Source of the DNA: Imbroritus primus
GTDB lineage: Bacteria; Pseudomonadota; Gammaproteobacteria; Burkholderiales; Burkholderiaceae
Reading direction: 5' to 3'
Assembly (NCBI GenBank): GCA_000272025.2
Contig: AKCV02000025.1
Span: 62,001 to 126,000 of the forward strand
Length of the DNA: 64,000 bases
Shown piece by piece: positions 58,001 through 64,000 of this stretch; the first letter of the stretch is position 1, and the number at the start of each line of letters is the position of its first letter. The notes beneath the pieces were generated by a model. That model was not told the DNA's origin. It ran no database searches and saw only the letters and a program-made list of their open reading frames with translations. The position numbers and the translations under genes are program-made.

Positions 58001-58062
58001 TGAACAGGAACTGCAGAAAACGTCGAAAGGCTGGAACGGCTCGTGTTGGCTGCACGCGGCAT
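52003..58062 (-). CDS. Bacterial alpha-2-macroglobulin (YfhM type)
   Basis: Giant periplasmic protease trap of about 2019 residues, large compared with the roughly 1650 of E. coli YfhM. A signal peptide covers about 1-50 (hydrophobic core ALLALLSVLPAGPAQAA) and ends in Ala, not in a lipobox Cys, so a soluble or otherwise anchored form is expected. MG-like beta domains fill most of the length. The thioester motif is Cys1542-Leu-Glu-Gln1545 (FTCLEQKAS), followed by the alpha-helical thioester domain and the C-terminal receptor-like domain. ATG at 58062 has GGGAG at the right distance; upstream ATGs at 58086 and beyond would only lengthen the N-terminus. Cotranscribed with pbpC. Confidence 0.94.
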   Translation of the reverse strand: MPRAANTSRSSLSTFSAVPVQLFRSLVRGHAAPALLALLSVLPAGPAQAARVQTLSPQGEVARVRQVAVTFDSAMLRFGDARAAAPADVACRGANVEGQGRWINDKRWVYDFARDLPPGVQCAVTLTPWLKDLAGTAVSGQTRYTFQTGGPIVVSARPGGGEVEEQPYFAIRFNGAATPASVRANSWCQAEGLGERVPVKLIEGKEREAIIAATHWTREAQAANTVFVLACQQRLPAGAKMELVIGRGVATPSGLASRDERRLSYTVREPFTASFSCERENAQAPCTPLRPMRLSFSAPIATDVARKLEVRGSSGKVAASIERDAGDTVQEITFPAPFAERAEYTLELPRSLTDDSGRPLANADLFPLKTTTAALPPLTKFAAAPFGVVERFADVPRKSARRIDAATRDAYPPLLPLTVRNVEADLAVRGVRAEGGAVARLQVDDDAAMLRWYALVKRLHESSMTRPELERVLAGLDPSDAHNRRNEPQLQSRALSLLDRVQGVKKLALPKGDGKDPRPFEVVGIPLPEPGFHVVEVASPRLGGALLGKTAPMYVRTAVLVTNLGVHFKVGRDNAVAWVTTLDDGKPVANARVHVLDCNGRSLAVATTDQNGIARIDKALGEGGWCRESGLDGYFVTARIGAEHPQAAGKADVAFVMSNWTDGIEAWRFNVPTDHDPKPTQRVHTVFDRMLFRAGETVSMKHLIRQETRNGLALPTDPATLPDKLVVRHMGSNQKFEQPVVWRSTPTGGRSADNTLQLPAAAKLGVYEVTLSNGEQSYEGGTFRVEAFRLPVLGGTLTTTGNTAGKSAALIAPKQAPVDVQINYLSGGGASQLPVQVSAGLRDRSASFDGYDSFAFGAPQEARRTDQGYGDEDEEDSSPAQDPTQQLVADKLKLVLDRNGAGQVTLKDLPAVKAPRTLMLEASFSDPNGEIQTLRQNVPVWPAAIVPGIRASRWVSVQQDLAVQALALDTSGKPRKDAALEVRAVSHITTSNRKRLVGGFYSYDNRTETRDLGKVCEGKTDAQGLLNCSVTLKEPGEIELIVAAQDDKGNTARAATSVWVTRQGDVWFGGGNNDRIDLLPEKKTYAPGETATFQVRMPFRYATALVAVEREGIIETQVVELNGKDPTIRLKVQPQWGPNVYVSVLALRGRLREVPWYSFFTWGWRQPGEWFRAFRSEGREYVAPTALVDLSKPAFRLGLAEIRVGTDAHRIDVKVATDKTTYPVRGTARVTITGTLPDGKPAANAEVAIAAVDQALLELMPNSSWNLLDAMFQRRSYGVDTATAQMEIIGRRHYGRKAVPAGGGGGKNPTRELFDTLLLWQPNVRLDAQGRATLDVPLNDSLTRFTIVAVADAGVDCFGTGTASIAATQDLQLISGLPPLVRENDRYRAMFTLRNTTQQAMTVEVTARGTLLGVDNALPAQSVAVPAGEAREIVWDVTAPAALAFTRSGTIHWEIAATDKTRGAKDRLKVTQTIVPAVPVTVQQATLERLAPGLELPVAMPPHALADTNGVPRGGLQLDFQSKLADGLPGVTTWFRHYPFTCLEQKASRAIGLRDATLWNAVAGQLPAYLDSDGLASYFPPSNGGPAQGSEVLTAYLLAAAHEAARAGMPFKLPEEARRQMEQALAAFVEGRIRRDGWSPRADNALDRDVRKLAALEALSRSGAAQARMLGSIAIAPNTWPTSAVLDWYALLLRLPDIPQHAKRQQEAEQILRARLTMQGTRLAFSTERDDNWWWLMQNADTNAARLLALVLDQPAWRDDVPRLATGLLARQVRGAWSTTTANLWGSLAIARYSQTYERTPVGGSTQAQFAGAEKTWSWPTANGEAIQRGALTLSWPAKGAPSASGPLRITHQGSGQPWVTVSSLAAVPLTQPFAAGYRIRRTVAPVEQAVKGKWTRGDIARVTLEIEAQTDMNWVAVSDPIPAGATILGSGLGRDSAIASSGERRSGAAWLAYTERAQDAYREYYEVLPKGSSSVEYTVRLNNAGDFALPPTRVEALYAPDVYGEIPNARMTVAPKAP

Positions 58063-58306
58063 CCGCTTCTCCCGTGGCGGATTCATCCGCCTGATTATGG
58101 CGCGCTGACTGTGGCGCTGATGACATCCCATGGGCAACGCCGCCGGATCTCGCCGCGTGCGACGGTCCGTGGTTGTATGGCGGCGCCCGCGTATTATCGC
58201 CGCCGCACCATGACACCACAACCGGGATGCCATAATGCGCGGAATCCATGCGCAGAATGCCGCGCCTTCCGCGCGCATTGCCGCATCTTTCCTGTCGCCC
58301 GCCGCC

Positions 58307-59560
58307 ATGACCTTCAACGACTATCTCGACATCTTCCGCAACCGCCGCATCGGCGCCATGCTTGTGCTCGGCTTCGCCTCCGGCCTGCCGCTTGCGCTCA
58401 CTTCCGGCACCCTGCAGGCGTGGATGACCGTGGAAGGGCTCGACATCAAGACCATCGGCTTCTTCTCGCTGGTGGGGCAGGCGTACATCTTCAAGTTCCT
58501 CTGGGCTCCGCTGATGGACCGCTACACCCCGCCGCTGCTCGGCCGGCGGCGCGGCTGGCTGGTGCTCACGCAGATCGCCCTCGTCGCCGGCATCATCGGC
58601 ATGGCCTTCAGCCCGCCGCGCGAAGCCCTCTGGCTGCTCGCCGCCATGGCCGTGCTCGTGGCCTTCGCCTCCGCCTCGCAGGACATCGTCTTCGACGCCT
58701 ACCGCACCGATGTGCTGCACAAAGAAGAACGCGGCGTGGGCGCGGCCGTGTCCGTGCTCGGCTACCGGCTTGCCATGCTCGTCTCCGGCGGCCTCGCGCT
58801 ATGGCTCGCCGACCGCGTGCTCGGCTGGCAGAACATGTACCTGCTGATGGCCGGGCTGATGGGCATCGGCATCGTCATGGCTCTCTTCGCGCCCGAGCCC
58901 GAAGCTGCCGCCCGCCCGCCCCGCAGCCTGCAGGAAGCCGTGGTCGGCCCGCTGCGCGACTTCTTCTCGCGCCACGGCGCATGGCTCCTGCTGCTGCTGA
59001 TCGTGCTCTACAAACTCGGCGACGCCTTCGCCGGCAGCCCTTCCACAACCTTCCTTATCCGTGGCGTTGGCTTTTCCGCCGGCGAAGTCGGCATTGTCAA
59101 CAAGACCCTCGGCCTCATCGCCACCATCATCGGCGCACTGTTCGGCGGCATGCTCATGATCCGGCTCGGCCTGTACCGCTCGCTCATGCTGTTCGGCATC
59201 CTCCAGGCCGTGTCCAACCTCGGCTACTGGGTCCTCGCCGTCACCCCCAAGGCCCTGTGGACCATGGCCACCGCCATCGGCATCGAAAACCTCTGCGGTG
59301 GCATGGGCCCCGCAGCCTTCGTCGCCCTGCTCATGGCGCTGTGCAACCGCTCGTTCTCCGCCACGCAGTACGCGCTGCTCTCCGCCCTCGCCGCCATCGG
59401 GCGCGTGTACGTGGGGCCTACGGCCGGGTATATGGTTGAAGCGTTCGGCTGGGCGCCGTTCTATCTGGCGACGGTGGTGTTTGCGCTGCCGGGGGTGGTG
59501 TTGCTGTGGGGGATGCGGGGGACGGTGGGGCGGTATGAGGCGGAGGCGCGGGCAGAGTGA
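58307..59560 (+). CDS. ampG: AmpG-type muropeptide MFS permease
   Basis: About 417 residues with 12 predicted transmembrane helices. The N-terminus YLDIFRNRRIGAMLVLGFASGLPLALT and segments SQDIVFDAYRTDVL and TTFLIRGVGFSAGEVGIVNK are characteristic of AmpG, which imports anhydromuropeptides for wall recycling. The ATG at 58307 gives the conserved start MTFNDYLDIF; an ATG at 58235 would add 24 unconserved residues. It is divergent from the alpha-2-macroglobulin gene (244-base gap), so wall recycling and wall repair genes share this region. The AT-rich nuclease-like gene follows 98 bases later. Confidence 0.93.
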   Translation: MTFNDYLDIFRNRRIGAMLVLGFASGLPLALTSGTLQAWMTVEGLDIKTIGFFSLVGQAYIFKFLWAPLMDRYTPPLLGRRRGWLVLTQIALVAGIIGMAFSPPREALWLLAAMAVLVAFASASQDIVFDAYRTDVLHKEERGVGAAVSVLGYRLAMLVSGGLALWLADRVLGWQNMYLLMAGLMGIGIVMALFAPEPEAAARPPRSLQEAVVGPLRDFFSRHGAWLLLLLIVLYKLGDAFAGSPSTTFLIRGVGFSAGEVGIVNKTLGLIATIIGALFGGMLMIRLGLYRSLMLFGILQAVSNLGYWVLAVTPKALWTMATAIGIENLCGGMGPAAFVALLMALCNRSFSATQYALLSALAAIGRVYVGPTAGYMVEAFGWAPFYLATVVFALPGVVLLWGMRGTVGRYEAEARAE

Positions 59561-59658
59561 GTGCAGATCAAACTAATCACCTGATACGTCGGCAATATCA
59601 TAAGTTGCTACGCTCGATTTCCTCCATAAAGAGCTATAAAAGTGGTGGGTTGTAAGAA

Positions 59659-61341
59659 ATGTCGCCTCTGATACAAGATGTCGGATCGCAGAAGTTTAAG
59701 CAACTGCTTGCTTTAGAAGACTGGGAGAAAATAAGTCGAGCAAGCATTGCGAGCATGATGCGAGACATATTTGAAAGGGCTCGCCCATCCAATGATGTGT
59801 TGATTGGAAACGACGCACAAGAGTATCTTGCTAATATAATTTGCCATGTTCAAAAATATATTATCAATGAGCATTGTGCATACGGGCCAATTAGGTGGAT
59901 GTGGTACATACGACGGAGCCCAGGCATACTTTTTTCTGGAAATCTGGGGACAACATTTGCTTACGATAGAGGTTTGGCGGAGGCTATTTCAGCGCAATTC
60001 ACTGCGGCTGACGTTGGTGAGCATCTATGCTCGATTTCTTTCGCAGTAGATCGGTTTACGTTTAGACATGTTGTGCGCTACGCCTCCAGAATAAAGGCCC
60101 TATCGCACTTGCACGTTTTATATAGGCTTGTGGGCAAGGGCGCAGTGCTCAATGTGAAATCTCCGCTATTTTTTACGGAGGAAAATCAATCCATCTCACA
60201 TGCAGTGAAAATTTACGATGCCCGCCATGACCAGATGCGTAAATTCATCGGTTCAGGCTTAGGGCTTGCAATCGATGGCATAAGCATCGATGAGAAACCG
60301 CAATGGAGCGAAGAGACTGACGCTTTGCTCTCTATGCCTTGTACCCCGTTCTTACTGCAAATTAAACATCCAAATGAGGGGGGTGAGTTGATTGATGTAA
60401 AGGTCTTGGCTCATTTTTCTTTATGTCATATCAAGATAGATAAAATTATACGGCCTCTAGGAAGAAAGGCGGGATTTTTGCCTATCTTGAAACGTGCGGC
60501 AGCTATTATCCAGTTACTAATGCTTGTGCCGGCGTTTCTTTCTAACCTACCTTATGCGCTGGGAGCAATTCTGCAGTTTGGTTATTTTTTTATAACAACA
60601 AAAAGGCTTCAAGAGATTTTTGAGGCGCACTCTGAAGATATTGTTAGTAAACTACGCAAGTATGTGCCGGAATTTCATTGGGCCGACAATTTTTTGCAGT
60701 GGCATAACCATTTGACTTCTGTCAAAGCGTCCCCTTGGCCGTTCTCGGCAGGAAATTTTTTGCGTGCCCAAGGCGATATGTGCCTCATAGATATCAGTGG
60801 GGCGACGTCTGCGTTGTTGCATAGCCTTGAAGCGCATCGAAGTTCGGACTTGAGTAATCTTCGAGGGGAAGTATTCGAGTCGCAGTGTCAAGATCTTATT
60901 GATGCGACAGTCTGGGCTCCACCTGCAGAGCAGCGAGCACTAAGAGGACGGCAGCTGCGTCAAAACGGTAGTTATCTGACAGACATAGACGCTATTGGAG
61001 TCAAAGATAGAACTCTATTGCTGATCTCCTGTAAGAGCATAATTTATGACCGCGAGTACGATCAGGGTGTTTTTCACGTTATTAGAAATGCACGTTCGAC
61101 AGTCGATGAGGCCGTGATTTCGTGGGCAGCAGTGATCCAGAAACTAACGTCACAATCTCAGGGTGACAATTTTGATTTCTCAGAATTTGATGAAATCATT
61201 GGAGTGGTATGCACGCCTTTTGTAGTCTATTCTGAGGCGGAGCTAACACTCGCTTTTATCAAATCGAATCTACGTGCATGTTCTTCGATGGATGAGCTCT
61301 GGGTATGGTTGTCGAAAGAGGAGTGTGATATCCAAGATTAA
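59659..61341 (+). CDS. AT-rich orphan gene: membrane segment plus PD-(D/E)XK-like nuclease domain
   Basis: 560 residues; not recognised as a known family. Base composition is visibly AT-rich beside GC-rich neighbours, with A/T-ending codons, which suggests recent transfer. Residues 1-265 show no domain I know. A hydrophobic stretch (about 270-320, IIQLLMLVPAFLSNLPYALG, then FGYFFITT) could form one or two membrane helices. The C-terminal part resembles restriction-endonuclease-like domains: Glu404/Glu407 (RGEVFESQ), Asp442/Asp444 (YLTDIDAIGVK) and Lys459 (LLISCKS), with Ser457 where D/E usually stands. NERD/Mrr-type nucleases share this pattern. It stands alone between ampG and an ABC operon; a defence role is possible but unproved. 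Confidence 0.7.
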   Translation: MSPLIQDVGSQKFKQLLALEDWEKISRASIASMMRDIFERARPSNDVLIGNDAQEYLANIICHVQKYIINEHCAYGPIRWMWYIRRSPGILFSGNLGTTFAYDRGLAEAISAQFTAADVGEHLCSISFAVDRFTFRHVVRYASRIKALSHLHVLYRLVGKGAVLNVKSPLFFTEENQSISHAVKIYDARHDQMRKFIGSGLGLAIDGISIDEKPQWSEETDALLSMPCTPFLLQIKHPNEGGELIDVKVLAHFSLCHIKIDKIIRPLGRKAGFLPILKRAAAIIQLLMLVPAFLSNLPYALGAILQFGYFFITTKRLQEIFEAHSEDIVSKLRKYVPEFHWADNFLQWHNHLTSVKASPWPFSAGNFLRAQGDMCLIDISGATSALLHSLEAHRSSDLSNLRGEVFESQCQDLIDATVWAPPAEQRALRGRQLRQNGSYLTDIDAIGVKDRTLLLISCKSIIYDREYDQGVFHVIRNARSTVDEAVISWAAVIQKLTSQSQGDNFDFSEFDEIIGVVCTPFVVYSEAELTLAFIKSNLRACSSMDELWVWLSKEECDIQD

Positions 61342-61370
61342 ATGCGAGGAGACATTGTCGTTGAGATTCC

Positions 61371-62165
61371 TCACCCCAACAACAACGCATCATCCGCCAC
61401 CTTCTCCCCGCGCGTTTTCTCGAACATCATCAGCAGGTCCGGCACATCCAGCCCGGCGCGCTCTTCGCCTGACACATCCAGCACCACCTGTCCCTGATGC
61501 AGCATCACCGTGCGCGAGCCGTAGTCGAGGGCCTGGCGCATGCTGTGGGTGACCATCATGGTGGTGAGCTTGTTCTCTTCGACGATCTTGGCTGTGAGTT
61601 CAAGGACGAAGGCGGCGGTCTTGGGGTCGAGGGCGGCGGTGTGTTCGTCGAGCAGGAGGATGTTCGACGGTTGCAGGGACGCCATGAGCAGGCTCACGGC
61701 CTGGCGCTGGCCGCCGGAAAGGAGGCCGATGCGGTCGGTGAGGCGGTTTTCGAGGCCGAGGTTGAGGATGGCGAGTTTTTCGCGGAACAGTTCGCGATTG
61801 CTGCGGTTGAGCGCCATGCGGAAGCCGCGCTTGCGGCCGCGGGCCATGGCGAGGGCCATGTTTTCTTCGATGGTGAGGGCTTCGCAGGTGCCGGCCATCG
61901 GGTCCTGGAAGACGCGGGCGACGAGGTCGGCGCGTTGCCAGGCGTGCTTGGCGGAGACGTCAGTACCATTGATCTCGATGGTGCCGGAATCAACCAGCAG
62001 ATCGCCGGAGACGGCATTCAGGAAGGTCGATTTACCGGCGCCATTGGAGCCGATAACGCTGACGAACTGGCCGGTGGGAATGTCGAGGCTCAAGCCGCGC
62101 AGGGCGCGGTTCTCGATGGGCGTGCCGGCGTTGAAGGTGATGTGCAGGTTCTGGGCGCGCAGCAT
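61371..62165 (-). CDS. ABC transporter ATP-binding protein
   Basis: 264 residues. Walker A GSNGAGKSTFLNAVSG (about 38-53), the Q-loop in ARVFQDPMAG, the signature LLSGGQRQAVSLLMA, Walker B ILLLDEHTAALDP and the H-loop MMVTHSMRQAL are all present. It belongs with the permease immediately upstream (one base apart) and a PF04392-type binding protein: an ABC importer of the TrpX/YZ kind, often for aromatic amino acids or similar ligands. Last gene of the operon; converges on the AT-rich gene with a 29-base gap. Confidence 0.96.
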   Translation of the reverse strand: MLRAQNLHITFNAGTPIENRALRGLSLDIPTGQFVSVIGSNGAGKSTFLNAVSGDLLVDSGTIEINGTDVSAKHAWQRADLVARVFQDPMAGTCEALTIEENMALAMARGRKRGFRMALNRSNRELFREKLAILNLGLENRLTDRIGLLSGGQRQAVSLLMASLQPSNILLLDEHTAALDPKTAAFVLELTAKIVEENKLTTMMVTHSMRQALDYGSRTVMLHQGQVVLDVSGEERAGLDVPDLLMMFEKTRGEKVADDALLLG

Positions 62166-62166
62166 G

Positions 62167-63075
62167 TCAGGCTCCCTTCTTGGCGTTGCCGCGTGACCCG
62201 CCGCGCAGCTTGCGGCGCAGCATGGGCAGCACCAGGGCGATGGTCACCAGCGAGGCGGCGACGAGGTTCAGGTCTTGCGACTTCAGGCCGATCAGGTCGC
62301 TGTTGAGGGCGAGGGCGATGAAGAAGCGGTAGAGGATGGCGCCGATGATGACGGCGAGCGTGATCCATACGAGGCGGCGCGCGGGGATGATGGTTTCGCC
62401 GATGATCACGGCGGCGAGCCCGATGACGATGGTGCCGATGCCCATGGAGATGTCGGCGCCGCCCTGGCTCTGCGCGAACAGCGCGCCGGCCAGCGCGACC
62501 AGCGCGTTGGAGAGCGCCAGGCCGACGAGCGTGGCGCGGCCGGTGGGCACGCCCTGGGCGCGGGCCATGCGGGCGTTGGCGCCGGTGGCGCGCATGGCGA
62601 GGCCGGATTCGGAGGCGAAGTAGCGGTCGAGCAGCAGCTTGACGATGATGACGATGACGAGCAGCACCAGCGGGCGCTCGATGTAGTCGGGCATCATCTC
62701 CGGTAGCAGTATGGTGAAGATGGTCGGCTCGGTGATGAGCGGGACGTTGGGCTTGTCCATGATGCGCAGATTGATGGAGTACAGCGCGGTCATGAGCAGG
62801 ATGCCGGCGAGCAGGTCCATGATCTTGAGGCGCACGTTGAACCAGCCGGTGAGCGCGCCGGCCACCGCGCCTGCGGCGATGGCGGCGGCGGTGGAAATGA
62901 ACGGGTCGATGCCGTGGGCGATCATGGTGGCGGCCACGGCGCCGCCGAGCGGGAAGCTGCCGTCGACGGTGAGATCGGGGAAGTTGAGGATGCGAAAGGA
63001 AATCAGCACCCCGAGCGCAACGAGCGCGAAGATCAGGCCGATCTCCACTGCGCCAAGCATGGAATACATTGTCAT
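62167..63075 (-). CDS. ABC transporter permease
   Basis: About 302 residues, eight to nine hydrophobic helices, of the branched-chain-amino-acid-permease type (BPD_transp_2). Segments include LIFALVALGVLISFRILNFPDLTVDG near the N-terminus and ATGANARMARAQGVPTGRATLVGLALSNALVALAGAL, the coupling-helix region. Start: ATG at 63075, or 63069; a longer N-terminus to 63147 would be hydrophilic and runs into the upstream hairpin. Works with the flanking ATPase and binding protein. Confidence 0.94.
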   Translation of the reverse strand: MTMYSMLGAVEIGLIFALVALGVLISFRILNFPDLTVDGSFPLGGAVAATMIAHGIDPFISTAAAIAAGAVAGALTGWFNVRLKIMDLLAGILLMTALYSINLRIMDKPNVPLITEPTIFTILLPEMMPDYIERPLVLLVIVIIVKLLLDRYFASESGLAMRATGANARMARAQGVPTGRATLVGLALSNALVALAGALFAQSQGGADISMGIGTIVIGLAAVIIGETIIPARRLVWITLAVIIGAILYRFFIALALNSDLIGLKSQDLNLVAASLVTIALVLPMLRRKLRGGSRGNAKKGA

Positions 63076-63143
63076 GACATCTGACCTGTTCTGTGTGGGT
63101 CTGCGGGGCGCGCCGGATGCGCCTGGCATGCGCCGCATGGAAG

Positions 63144-63176
63144 GCAAACGGGCCGCTGGTCAGCCGGCCCGTTTGC
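63144..63176 (-). terminator. Perfect hairpin between binding-protein and permease genes
   Basis: GCAAACGGGCCG (63144-63155) and CGGCCCGTTTGC (63165-63176) form a perfect 12-base stem with a 9-base loop. It lies 52 bases after the stop of the binding protein and about 70 before the permease start. No T run. Typical of importers in which message for the abundant binding protein is stabilised or partly terminated here. Confidence 0.6.
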
Positions 63177-63227
63177 TTGCGCCTGCGCGTTGCCGCCCAG
63201 AAAATGGCGGCAGCGCATGGGCAGATC

Positions 63228-64000
63228 TTACTTGATGACGGTGGTCGCGGACTTCACGAATTCCGGCGAGAGCTTGACGCCCTGCTTTTCTGCGGCGCCG
63301 GTATTCACGAAGAGCTGCATCTTGTCGCTGGTCTGGGAAGCGATCGCGCCCGGTTTCTCGCCCTTGAGGATGCGGGCGACGATCTTGCCGGTCTGGCGGC
63401 CCAGGTCGAAATAGTCCATGCCGAGGGCGGCGATGGCGCCGCGCTTCACGCTGTCGGTGTCGGAGGCGATCAGCGGGATCTTGGCGTCGTTGGCGACCTT
63501 GACGAGCGCCTCGTAAGCCGAGACCACGTTGTTGTCGGTGTTGGTGTAGATCACGTCGACCTTGCCGATCAGGCTCTTGGCGGCGGCGCTGATGTCCACG
63601 GTGCGCGGCGCGGAAGCCTCGACCAGGGTCATACCCTGCTTCGGCAGCAGCTTCTTGAGTTCATTGACGACGACCACCGAGTTGGCTTCACCCGGGTTGT
63701 AGACCATGCCGACGCGCTTGGCTTTCGGCACGACTTTCTTGATCAGGTCGATCTGCTTGTCGATTGCCAGCATGTCGGACACGCCGGTGACGTTGGTGCC
63801 CGACGGCTTCCAGTCTTTGACGAGCTGTGCGGCGATCGGGTCGGTCACGGCCGAGTAAACGGTCGGGATCGATTTGGTTGCGGCAACCACGGCCTGGGCC
63901 GAGGGCGTGGCGATGGCGACGATGGCATCCGGCTTGTCGCCGACGAACTTGCGGGCGATCTGCGCGGCGGTGCCGGGATTGCCCTGGGCGCTCTGGTATT
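63228..64000 (-). CDS. ABC transporter substrate-binding protein (TrpX-like), N-terminus outside window
   Basis: The frame is open to the right edge, so the start and signal peptide are missing; about 257 residues are seen. They begin with YQSAQGNPGTAAQIARKFV. PF04392-type segments include AQAVVAATKSIPTVYSAVTDP, TNVTGVSDMLAIDKQIDLI, KRVGMVYNPGEANSV and YTNTDNNVVSAYEALV, typical of the two-lobed binding protein of TrpX-like importers. It precedes the permease on the same strand with a strong hairpin between. Ligand unknown; aromatic amino acids are the best guess from relatives. Confidence 0.93.
   Translation of the reverse strand, partial: YQSAQGNPGTAAQIARKFVGDKPDAIVAIATPSAQAVVAATKSIPTVYSAVTDPIAAQLVKDWKPSGTNVTGVSDMLAIDKQIDLIKKVVPKAKRVGMVYNPGEANSVVVVNELKKLLPKQGMTLVEASAPRTVDISAAAKSLIGKVDVIYTNTDNNVVSAYEALVKVANDAKIPLIASDTDSVKRGAIAALGMDYFDLGRQTGKIVARILKGEKPGAIASQTSDKMQLFVNTGAAEKQGVKLSPEFVKSATTVIK

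Noticed and set aside
57418-59439. A 673-codon open frame on the plus strand
   Set aside because: Overlaps the alpha-2-macroglobulin N-terminus and reads ampG in the wrong frame; composition typical of a shadow frame.
59561-61370. Target-site duplication flanking the AT-rich gene
   Set aside because: I compared the flanks (59561-59658 and 61342-61370) by eye and found no convincing direct repeat, so the mode of acquisition is open.

Overview
The window is GC-rich chromosomal DNA from a betaproteobacterium, most likely Burkholderiales (Alcaligenaceae- or Oxalobacteraceae-like). The evidence is the gene order def-fmt-htpX-rsmB-DUF4390-ntrY/ntrX, gatCAB divergent from mreBCD-mrdA-rodA, DUF484-xerC, minC-minD-minE, a Bug-type solute receptor, a BTAD/SARP-like regulator, and a DksA with the one-cysteine finger I associate with this order. 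I cannot name a genus. No insertion sequence, prophage, CRISPR array or rRNA was seen. Almost everything is chromosomal core; there are two accessory pieces, a catabolic island and a lone AT-rich gene.

Layout. 1-9.5 kb: LysM protein (cut by the window edge) divergent from def and fmt, then htpX, rsmB, a DUF4390 protein, an NtrY-like kinase and a short NtrX-like regulator, closed by tRNA-Phe with promoter and terminator. 9.5-11.1 kb: a PAS plus winged-helix regulator and about 700 bases without a gene that hold a structured-RNA candidate. 11.1-21.6 kb: catabolic island of two plus-strand operons around a LysR gene. Operon 1 encodes a class III CoA-transferase, an acyl-CoA-dehydrogenase-family protein, a Bug receptor, an enolase-superfamily enzyme and an AhpD-like protein. 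Operon 2 encodes a 2-hydroxyacid dehydrogenase, an AcuI-like acryloyl-CoA reductase, an acyl-CoA synthetase and a crotonase. 21.6-27.9 kb: min genes, a large SARP-like regulator and a divergent LysR-like regulator. 27.9-38.3 kb: rod-shape genes and gatCAB. 38.3-47.5 kb: DUF484, xerC, an MHYT-GGDEF-EAL protein, an EamA permease and a zinc-themed group (Fur/Zur-like, COG0523 GTPase, dksA, degenerate COG0523). 47.5-59.6 kb: M48 protease, cytochrome c, pbpC with a giant alpha-2-macroglobulin, and AmpG. 59.6-61.3 kb: lone AT-rich gene with a PD-(D/E)XK-like domain. 61.4-64 kb: ABC importer of the TrpX type, cut by the right edge.

Main points of interest. (i) The dehydrogenase-like protein of the island lacks both usual catalytic glutamates and carries Arg84 and Gln243, which recalls 3-sulfinopropanoyl-CoA desulfinase. 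With the CaiB-type transferase, Bug receptor and AcuI this suggests C3 or organosulfur acyl-CoA catabolism. (ii) A perfect LysR box in the lysR/operon-2 gap, and a half-matching copy before operon 1, lie at the same distance from -10 elements, so one LysR protein probably controls both operons. (iii) The AT-rich gene joins a central hydrophobic segment to a nuclease-like domain and is a candidate single-gene defence factor. (iv) One COG0523 paralog has lost the P-loop lysine and the CxCC motif. Small regulatory structures (terminator between mreB and mreC, 12-base tandem repeats before the SARP gene, a hairpin between importer genes) are recorded separately.
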